6,552 nucleotides of DNA from a bacterium (GTDB taxonomy: Bacteria; SZUA-182; DTGQ01): positions 1 to 6,552 of the forward strand of contig JAILZY010000139.1 in NCBI GenBank assembly GCA_023512255.1. Reading direction: 5' to 3'. This document shows, piece by piece, positions 1 through 5,909 of the stretch. The notes below the pieces were generated by a model. That model did no database searches, was not told the origin of the DNA, and worked only from the letters and a program-made list of their open reading frames with translations. Made by a program: the position numbers and the translations under genes. Position 1 is the stretch's first letter, and every line of letters begins with the position of its first letter.

Positions 1-105
1 TGACATCCTTAGAAAGTTACCTCTAATAGCAAATCCAGTAAAATCAAGGCCTTGGAGAAAAAGTGCAAAAGCATAGATTTTAAAAAATTAATCTAAAAAT
101 TAGTA

Positions 106-128
106 AGTTATTTAAACATTAAATAACT
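106..128. promoter_or_regulatory. Perfect palindrome, possible operator
   Basis: The arms AGTTATTTAA (106-115) and TTAAATAACT (119-128) are perfect reverse complements over 10 bp, separated by ACA. The site lies about 12 bases upstream of a TATAAA hexamer. That symmetry and placement suit a binding site for a dimeric regulator, but it could equally be a chance AT-rich hairpin. The structure is seen directly; the regulatory role is inferred. Confidence 0.4.
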
Positions 129-139
129 GCTAAAATTGG

Positions 140-145
140 TATAAA
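140..145 (+). promoter_or_regulatory. Possible -10 element
   Basis: TATAAA resembles a sigma-70-type -10 hexamer in an AT-rich context, but no good -35 (TTGACA-like) sequence sits 16-18 bases upstream. The hexamer is also the centre of a weak AAAATT/AATTTT inverted repeat (132-149). If it is used, the transcript would carry a leader of about 340 nucleotides containing the downstream hairpins. This is a weak call based on composition. Confidence 0.15.
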
Positions 146-288
146 TTTTGCATAGCAAATTTTTAACAATAGCTCAAATCCCAGCAGGAGCGATGCCTCG
201 AATTATTTACTTGCCATTTCTGACGACCAAAAGCAGCGCACAAAAAGTAAAATCTTAGCTCTTCACAGAATCCAACACCTTAGCGGCG

Positions 289-333
289 AGGTCACATAAG
301 GCAGGTTGACTGCTTATCTCACCTTTGTTTTTT
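289..333 (+). terminator. Candidate Rho-independent terminator or attenuator hairpin
   Basis: The strand folds as AGGT (289-292) with ACCT (321-324), a 3x3 internal loop, then ATAAG-G-CAG (296-304) with CTGCTTAT (310-317): eight pairs with one bulged G and a five-base loop, GTTGA. It is followed by TTTGTTTTTT (324-333), the U-rich tract expected of an intrinsic terminator on the + strand. It may end transcription of a gene left of the window or act as an attenuator in the leader of the gene starting at 489. AGGT 289-292 can alternatively pair with ACCT at 277-280, which would compete with the outer stem. Confidence 0.45.
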
Positions 334-384
334 CATCTGCTGGACCAAATAATCCTTGGTTATTTAAGCCAAAACGGGCAGATG
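334..384 (+). other. Second leader inverted repeat (7-bp stem with structured interior)
   Basis: CATCTGC (334-340) and GCAGATG (378-384) are perfect complements around a 37-base interior. The interior offers mutually exclusive small stems: ACCAA (344-348) with TTGGT (356-360), or TTGG (356-359) with CCAA (369-372). It begins immediately after the U-tract of the preceding hairpin and has no U-tract of its own. It could be a structured 5' UTR element, but I do not recognise it as any known RNA family. Confidence 0.3.
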
Positions 385-385
385 T

Positions 386-410
386 TTAGTAAGGTTAGTA
401 AGTTAGTAAG
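386..410 (+). repeat. Three TTAGTAAG direct repeats
   Basis: TTAGTAAG occurs at 386-393, 395-402 and 403-410, the last two directly adjacent, with a further isolated copy at 100-107. The close spacing about 80 bases before the start codon is compatible with a small iteron-like binding site or simple slippage. Function is unknown. Confidence 0.5.
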
Positions 411-474
411 ATTTCAGCTTTTTGGATGCCTGGCAGGGCAGAATGACCCAAAAGAGCAAAGGCCTTATTGAGAG

Positions 475-482
475 AAGGGTGG
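475..482 (+). promoter_or_regulatory. Shine-Dalgarno-like site for the ATG at 489
   Basis: AAGGGTGG lies 6 bases before ATG 489, with its AAGGG core about 9 bases upstream, an acceptable placement. An in-frame TAA at 483-485 blocks any upstream extension of the frame, so 489 is the earliest possible start. Confidence 0.5.
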
Positions 483-488
483 TAAAAA

Positions 489-617
489 ATGAACAGGTTA
501 GAAAATTTTATTAGCTTAGTAAAATTGAGAACAGCTTTAATAGTAAGTTATGGAGTAATCTGGACGATAATAGGTTGTTTTTCAGTCTGGGGCATTTCCC
601 CTCGGCAAGCTTTAGCT
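489..617 (+). other. N-terminal export signal: signal peptidase I site or lipobox
   Basis: Residues 1-14 carry K12 and R14, followed by a hydrophobic run (15-30). Two cleavage readings are possible. I27-I28-G29-C30 satisfies the lipoprotein box pattern [LVI][ASTVI][GAS]C, which would make a lipidated protein. ALA at 41-43, after a proline, offers a signal peptidase I site. The second leaves a rather long c-region. The sequence alone does not decide between them. Confidence 0.7.
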
Positions 618-3600
618 ACAGCCATTACTGATACCAACCAGACTGAAAGTTATGCCTCGACTGATGATGGCTCTTCCTCCCCCCTTCCCTCCAGCGAGCT
701 TGATGCACAAGGCAATCTCTTGCCTGATTCTGTTGCCTCCTTTAGCATAATCAAGGCAGATAATGATAGCCTTAGTGATCCTAATCAGCCCCCTCCACCT
801 AATCAGACTTATAATCAGACTCAATCATCCACGCCTACTCAGAATCTCTTTCTGGCCGAAGGGCCGGATGCCGGTATTCCTCAGCCACCTGCGCCTACTC
901 AGGATCGGTCAATCACCTCTAGTCAGACTCAGTCCCCTGCGACTACGGCTAATAAGTCACTTCCTGCCTCTGTTCCCCCTTCCCCTGGAGCGGCTGAAAA
1001 TTCTGATTGCCCTGACCAGAATCCACCTATTTATCCCCCCTATTCTAGCCTCATCGCTAGCCTTATCGGGCAGTCATTCCCTATAGTTAAAGCCGCAGTC
1101 AGCTTTTTTTACCTCTCTGATCTAACCACGCCTTTTTATACCACCCAAGCTGATGAAAGCGGTTATTTTAGCCTAGCTCTTAATTCTTCTCCTCCTGAGG
1201 CTGATAAAGATAAAGATGCTGATCAAGATAAAGCTGATCAAGATAAAAAAGATAAAGATGATGAATATATCCTCATAGCTGTCAGCGGCGGGCAGGTGGT
1301 AGATGCGGATAATAACGGCCTTCTAGACAGCCGGCCAACCCCCAACACCGGCTCTTTTCACGCCTTGGTCAGTCTTTCTCAGCTCACCAGCGGCCGTCTG
1401 CTCAGGGTCTCTGTCCTGACAGATATTGTTTGGCGTTATACCCGACATATACTTAATCAGACAGACAAAAGAGGCCTTGCGATCCGGCTTGAGGAGATAG
1501 CCAAAATTCTTCTCAAGGAAGACAAAGGTGATTTCGATGGCGATGGAGTGGTCAAGGCCGCGGATTTTTTGGCCTTTGATCCTACCAACAGCCATCATTG
1601 GGCTGGGCTTAATTTTGACTACCAGCGTCTTTTTACTGAGGATGAAAATGGGAAGTCAATTATCAACTGCTACTATCAGAATAATGAGCAAGAGCTGTTA
1701 GAGCTTCTGGACAAGGCTTTTGGTGCTCTGCTTACCCTTTATCCAACCCTGGGGGACAAAAATCCAGTGGTCAAGATAGAGGTTGCGCCTTTTGGCCGTG
1801 GTCGGGTGTTTGAGGCGAGCGGCAGGCTTCATTTTGATTCTGAAGGTGATCCCAATCAAAATCTTGTTGCTGCCTTTTTTGACAAAAACCCCGGCCGTAA
1901 GGTAGTGCTGACGGCCGAGCCGATAGCTGAAACCAAGATTTTAGGCTGGGAGGGCTGCGATGCGGTCTCGGCTGATCTAACCCAATGTGAATGTCAGCTG
2001 GATCAAGACCATACAGTCAGGGTGTCTTTTGGCTATAAGGAAACTAAGATAGTGCCCAACTTCATTGATTTAAGCGAGGCTGAGGTAATCAGGGATAACT
2101 ACACCCTGCTGGTAACAATCGATCCTGCCGACAGCGAGCTTCAGCAGAAGATGGCTGCCCTGACAGCCGGCTGGTATGTTGTTGGCTCCACGGGATATGG
2201 TTTTTTACTCAAGGTAGTATCAGTCGACAAAATCAGCGATCTGGTCTATAGGCTTGAAACCAAGGAAGCCACCTTGGATGAAGTTGTCCTTCAAGGCACC
2301 GGCACCTTCAGCTGGAAGATGACCCATAAAGACCTAGCTTTGCCAACCGCCACGCCGGTGAGATTAAAAGCTGGCCCAAACTCTCCTCCAGTTTGGCTTC
2401 TTCCCTCCCAGGACCCTAATGACAAGGTCTTTACCCTGGTCCTCGGTGATCAGCCGCCTGATCCTCAGCGCCAGCGAACCTACTCGCTAACGGCAGGAAC
2501 CGGAGAGGTAGAAGTTAGGTTAGAGGTGGAAGGACCACAGGAGATAGATATAGTGGTAGACGGATCTTTAAGTTTAGAACTTCAACTTGATGTTGGGATG
2601 TCTTTTTCTTTTTTCAAGGGGCTTGAAAGCTTTCGTTTTATTCCTAAAGTAATAGCTAAACAGAATCTGAGTGCTAGTCTCCAAGCAAAATTAGAGCTAT
2701 TTGAAAAGGAGAAGAGGCTAAAATTTAAAAGTAAGAAAATAACACTTGCCAGATTACCATTTAGCTCAATCAAATTTTTTATTGGGCCAGTGCCAGTTTT
2801 TATTACTCCTCAAATAGAAGTCCTTGTTGGGGTTGATGGTACGTTAACGGCTAATATTAAAGCAGAGATAGAATTTGAAGAGTCGGTAGAGGCTGGCATA
2901 TCGTATAATAAAAATCTTAATCCAGCACTGACAAAAATAATGAATGTCCCCCCTGTAGATTTTAAACCATCCTTGCCGCACGTCGAAGGAGGTTTTGAAT
3001 TAAAATTCTATCTTGAACCTGAAGGAGAGCTTCTTATATATGGGGTAGCAGGGCCAGCTATTCCTCTTACTTTTTTTCTTGCCCTTGAGGGTACAGTACC
3101 ACCATCAGGCTGTGTCGAGGTCGATTGTAAGCTCGGCATAGAGAGTGAATTTAAATTATTAGAGTTGAATAGAAAGTTTGGCAAGTATTTGGGAGAAATA
3201 GACATAGAAATCCCGCTCACGATTAGGCTGGAATGGGAGCTGGGCGAATGGGAATTTTGCGACCATGCGCCTGGTGCGCCTCCACCGTCTGAAAAGCTGC
3301 CGCACCTTGAAGTTAGAGGCTCAAATGTGTCCAAGATCATTGAGTATAATTACAAGGGAACGATCAGTCAGACATACCAGCTGATCAATAGAGGTAATAA
3401 GCCGCTGGACTGGTCAATTAGTTATTCCCCGGATGGTATCTTTTCTGTATCACCCCAAAATGGGCGGCTGGAAGGTGGAGAGAGTGTTACGGTAACCGCC
3501 TCGGTGAGGGGCGCTGATCTTGAAATTGGCAAGTATAAAAACACGATAACCTTTAAGAATAGATCTGTCAGCGAATCTTTCAGCCGTTTTTTTGAAATCA

Positions 3601-5408
3601 CTGTCAATCCGCCGCAGATCCCTCTGCCGACCCTGCGCGCTGCCAAAATCTTGGCCACCAAGGTAATCTTGAACTGGATCGTCAACAACACAGAGAATAT
3701 AGATGGCTATTGGCTTTTAAAATCGACCGACCCTAATCCTCAGATAGAGGATAAAGATTGGGATTTGGCTGCAGAAGTTCCTGATAAGAACCAATTTTCC
3801 TACAAAATCAGTAAGCTTTCTCCGGACACCGTCTACTATTTTATGATTATTGCTTATAATAAGCAGGGATTTGAATCTGAGCCGCCGCCAAATCTTTCCT
3901 CGCCCCCAAATTTTCTCAAGACAACAACCAGCTGTTATATTCAGGCTGGCGAAGAGACGATTCAGGAGGCAATAGATACTGTAGCCGAGGGGAAGACGCT
4001 GTTTGTAACGCCTGGGGTTTATTATGAGAATATTGATTTTAAGGGTAAGTCACTTACCCTAAAGAGCACAGATCCGACTAATGCTGAGGTGGTGGCTTCA
4101 ACTATTATTGACGGCGGCCAAAAAGGGAGGGTAGTTACTATTTCTATTGGTAAAGATAAAACCGCTGTCCTATCTGGCTTCACCATTCGAAATGGTAAAG
4201 CCACCGGCAACGGCGGCGGGATTTTGTGCTCTGGCAATATCACCATCAGCCACTGCACCATCAGTGGAAATTCAGCTAGCCACGACGGCGGCGGGATTGA
4301 CTGCGGTGGTGATAGGCCGGCCACCATTACCATCAGCAACTGCACCATCAGCGGAAATTCAGCCCGCTCCGGCGGCGGGATTTGGTGCAATTGTTATAAA
4401 CGTACCACCATCAGCAACTGCACCATCAGCGGAAATTCAGCTTCATGGGGCGGTGGTATCTGTCAATTTTACTATACCAATATTACCAACTGTATTCTCT
4501 GGGCCAATTCAAATGATCAAATTTATAATTATGGCCACCTCTCCATCACCTACTCTAATATCCAAGGTGGATGGGATGGTGAGGGCAACATCAATGCTGA
4601 TCCGCTGTTTGCCGATCCTGAACATGGAGACTATCACCTTAGGCCTGGCTCAGCCTGCATCAATGCCGGCCACCCAAGGATGCACGATTCAGATGGCTCC
4701 CGCATTGATATGGGTGCCTTTGGAGGAGGTGGGGAGAATTATCCACTGATGATAACATATATTGTTGCGGCTGACGGCAGCGGCAATTTTTCTAAGATTC
4801 AAGAGGCTATAGATTCAAGTATATCAGGCGACACAATCATAGTAAAAGCTGGCCTCTATCAGGAGAACCTGGCAATAATAGGAAAGGAAATATCCTTAAT
4901 CAGCCAAGACGGCCCAGAGCAGACCATTATTGACGGCAGTAAGAAAGAAAGAGTTATTTGTTGCATTGGAAGGATAAGATTGAAGGCTTCACTATTCGAA
5001 ATGGTGAAGCCGACGGCGGCGGGATTTGGTGCTCTGGCAATACCACCATCAGCCACTGCATCATCAGTGGAAATTCAGCCACTATTGGCCACTACGGCTG
5101 GGGCGGCGGGATTTGGTGCTCTGGCAATACCACCATCAGCAACTGCACCATCAGTGGAAATTCAGCCCGCGGCGACGGCGGCGGGATTTACTCCGAGTCT
5201 GATAGCCAGACCACCATCAGCCACTGCACTATCAGTGGAAATTCAGGCGTCGGGATTGGGTGTTCTGATACTACCATCAGCAACTGCATCATCAGCGGAA
5301 ATTCAGCTAGCGGCTCCGGCGGCGGGATTCGGTGTTCTGATACTACCATCAGCAACTGCATCATCAGTGGAAATTCAGGCGATTTCGGCGGCATCAGCGG
5401 AGCTTTAG
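489..5408 (+). CDS. Giant exported multidomain surface protein, N-terminal 1494 residues genuine, frameshifted near 4970
   Basis: The gene is probably a cell-surface or secreted adhesin-like protein; no enzyme active site was recognised. Residues 1-43 form an export signal (basic KLR, hydrophobic 15-30). Residues 44-180 are Pro/Ser/Thr/Gln-rich linker. About 185-300 is a transthyretin-like domain with an Asp/Lys insert at 238-259. Residues 348-359 are an EF-hand/dockerin-like loop (D348, D350, D352, D359). About 425-515 resembles InlB B-repeats (VVLTAEP, GWEGC). About 515-935 is a beta-rich module with GPVPVFITP (766-774) and YGVAGP (851-856). About 938-1040 is BACON-like, 1047-1145 fibronectin type III, and 1149-1420 beta-helix cassette 1. 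Cassette 2 starts at 1423. Residues 1495-1639 are out-of-frame translation of beta-helix DNA and are not genuine. ATG 489 is fixed by a TAA just upstream. Confidence 0.85.
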   Translation: MNRLENFISLVKLRTALIVSYGVIWTIIGCFSVWGISPRQALATAITDTNQTESYASTDDGSSSPLPSSELDAQGNLLPDSVASFSIIKADNDSLSDPNQPPPPNQTYNQTQSSTPTQNLFLAEGPDAGIPQPPAPTQDRSITSSQTQSPATTANKSLPASVPPSPGAAENSDCPDQNPPIYPPYSSLIASLIGQSFPIVKAAVSFFYLSDLTTPFYTTQADESGYFSLALNSSPPEADKDKDADQDKADQDKKDKDDEYILIAVSGGQVVDADNNGLLDSRPTPNTGSFHALVSLSQLTSGRLLRVSVLTDIVWRYTRHILNQTDKRGLAIRLEEIAKILLKEDKGDFDGDGVVKAADFLAFDPTNSHHWAGLNFDYQRLFTEDENGKSIINCYYQNNEQELLELLDKAFGALLTLYPTLGDKNPVVKIEVAPFGRGRVFEASGRLHFDSEGDPNQNLVAAFFDKNPGRKVVLTAEPIAETKILGWEGCDAVSADLTQCECQLDQDHTVRVSFGYKETKIVPNFIDLSEAEVIRDNYTLLVTIDPADSELQQKMAALTAGWYVVGSTGYGFLLKVVSVDKISDLVYRLETKEATLDEVVLQGTGTFSWKMTHKDLALPTATPVRLKAGPNSPPVWLLPSQDPNDKVFTLVLGDQPPDPQRQRTYSLTAGTGEVEVRLEVEGPQEIDIVVDGSLSLELQLDVGMSFSFFKGLESFRFIPKVIAKQNLSASLQAKLELFEKEKRLKFKSKKITLARLPFSSIKFFIGPVPVFITPQIEVLVGVDGTLTANIKAEIEFEESVEAGISYNKNLNPALTKIMNVPPVDFKPSLPHVEGGFELKFYLEPEGELLIYGVAGPAIPLTFFLALEGTVPPSGCVEVDCKLGIESEFKLLELNRKFGKYLGEIDIEIPLTIRLEWELGEWEFCDHAPGAPPPSEKLPHLEVRGSNVSKIIEYNYKGTISQTYQLINRGNKPLDWSISYSPDGIFSVSPQNGRLEGGESVTVTASVRGADLEIGKYKNTITFKNRSVSESFSRFFEITVNPPQIPLPTLRAAKILATKVILNWIVNNTENIDGYWLLKSTDPNPQIEDKDWDLAAEVPDKNQFSYKISKLSPDTVYYFMIIAYNKQGFESEPPPNLSSPPNFLKTTTSCYIQAGEETIQEAIDTVAEGKTLFVTPGVYYENIDFKGKSLTLKSTDPTNAEVVASTIIDGGQKGRVVTISIGKDKTAVLSGFTIRNGKATGNGGGILCSGNITISHCTISGNSASHDGGGIDCGGDRPATITISNCTISGNSARSGGGIWCNCYKRTTISNCTISGNSASWGGGICQFYYTNITNCILWANSNDQIYNYGHLSITYSNIQGGWDGEGNINADPLFADPEHGDYHLRPGSACINAGHPRMHDSDGSRIDMGAFGGGGENYPLMITYIVAADGSGNFSKIQEAIDSSISGDTIIVKAGLYQENLAIIGKEISLISQDGPEQTIIDGSKKERVICCIGRIRLKASLFEMVKPTAAGFGALAIPPSATASSVEIQPLLATTAGAAGFGALAIPPSATAPSVEIQPAATAAGFTPSLIARPPSATALSVEIQASGLGVLILPSATASSAEIQLAAPAAGFGVLILPSATASSVEIQAISAASAEL
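1200..1265 (+). repeat. Asp/Lys-rich low-complexity insertion with a 15-bp tandem repeat
   Basis: Residues 238-259 are almost entirely D, K, Q and A. The DNA contains gctgatcaagataaa twice in exact tandem (1218-1232 and 1233-1247), flanked by further gataaa units. It falls between a GYFSLAL strand and a YILIAVSGG strand, so it looks like an expanded loop within the transthyretin-like domain. Slippage expansion is the likely origin. Confidence 0.8.
3933..4740 (+). repeat. Beta-helix cassette 1 (four rungs plus cap)
   Basis: The cassette opens with YIQAGEETIQEAID and PGVYYENI, typical of the first coils of right-handed beta-helices. Rungs follow at 4245, 4332, 4410 and 4482 (position of the ATC/ATT codon in T-I-S/T-N/H-C), spaced 87, 78 and 72 bases. 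Rungs read ISNCTISGNSA with GGGI(L/D/W)C between them. The last is replaced by TNCILWANS, then a cap with NINADPLF and DYHLRPGSACINAG. The ISGNSA/GGGI alternation resembles chlamydial Pmp repeats (FxxN and GGAI) and NCBI 'choice-of-anchor Q' proteins. Confidence 0.85.
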
Positions 5409-5909
5409 TCAGCTGTGGCGGCGGAATTTTCTGTGATGGCAATACCACCATCAGCAACTGCACCATTAGCGGAAATTCAGCCGATTTCGGCGGCGGGATT
5501 TACTGCGGTTATAAGAGCCAAATAACCATCAGCAACTGCACCATCAGCGAAAATTCAGCTAGCGGCTCCGGCGGCGGGATTTACTGCAGCCAGTATAGCC
5601 CTACCACCATCAGCAACTGTATTCTTTGGGCTAACTCAAAAGATCAAATTTATTATATTTATATTGATAATTATTACTTTTATTCCTACCTCTCCATCAC
5701 CTACTCTGATATCCAAGGTGGATGGAGTGGTGAGGGCAACATCAATGCTGATCCACTGTTTGTCGATTCTGAACATGGAGACTATCACCTTCGGCCCGGC
5801 TCGCCCTGTATCAATGCCGGCCGCAGCGGTCAAGACATTCCAACTTATGACCTTGAAGGAAAACTAAGGGACAGCCAACCAGATATAGGAGCCTTTGAAT
5901 TTGGACAAA
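4755..5909 (+). repeat. Beta-helix cassette 2 (eight rungs plus cap), interrupted by the frame break
   Basis: The cassette opens with TYIVAADGSGNFSKIQEAID in the first frame, crosses the break at 4970/4971, and continues in the -1 frame. Rungs sit at 5048, 5135, 5216, 5276, 5348, 5450, 5528 and 5609, spaced 87, 81, 60, 72, 102, 78 and 81 bases, always a multiple of three. The cap (5618-5822) is closely similar at DNA level to that of cassette 1 (4491-4670), apart from a 24-base Tyr-coding AT-rich insertion. The cassette is therefore an internal duplication with an expanded rung number. Confidence 0.85.

Larger units (their letters stand above)
1..488. other. Non-coding leader region upstream of the giant gene
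   Basis: No credible protein-coding frame lies here: stops occur in all forward frames and the only minus-strand stretches are short and lack an ATG. The first 180 bases are strongly AT-rich and the remainder is more mixed. The region holds, in order, a self-complementary CAAGGCCTTG at 45-54, a perfect inverted repeat at 106-128, a weak TATAAA hexamer at 140-145, a terminator-like hairpin at 289-333, a second inverted repeat at 334-384, three TTAGTAAG repeats at 386-410 and a Shine-Dalgarno-like site before 489. I looked for the conserved cores of cyclic-di-GMP, cobalamin, preQ1 and fluoride riboswitches and could not recognise any. Confidence 0.7.

Noticed and set aside
181-330. Cyclic-di-GMP (GEMM) riboswitch, suggested by GGCAGGTTGACTGC
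   Set aside because: The conserved GGGCAAACC and GACGCAAAGCC core elements are missing; the segment is better explained as a terminator hairpin.
255-335. Short minus-strand frame ending ..CDLAAKVLDSVKS before a stop at 255-257
   Set aside because: Only about 26 codons between stops, with no ATG; it overlaps the hairpin, whose symmetry explains part of the pattern.
4147-4749. Open + frame rich in PPSATAPSAEIQ repeats over cassette 1
   Set aside because: It overlaps the genuine ISNCTISGNSA frame, which has clear domain homology; the repeat is a shadow of the same DNA.
4755-4860. Pectin methylesterase, suggested by VAADGSGNFSKIQEAID
   Set aside because: This opening phrase is shared by many right-handed beta-helix proteins; I see no pectinesterase catalytic segments downstream, only structural rungs.
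4960-4980. Programmed -1 ribosomal frameshift site
   Set aside because: The local ATT GGA AGG lacks a canonical slippery heptamer and no strong stem-loop was evident just downstream; a one-base indel explains the data more simply.
5188-5466. Minus-strand frame with repeated FPLMMQLLMVV peptides
   Set aside because: It is the reverse-complement reading of the beta-helix repeat unit, has no ribosome site of note and no family resemblance. The minus frame at 4022-4390 is the same artefact.
4239-5620. CRISPR-like array
   Set aside because: The spaced repeats are coding, with spacings that vary from 60 to 102 bases in multiples of three, and encode beta-helix rungs; there is no leader and no cas gene.
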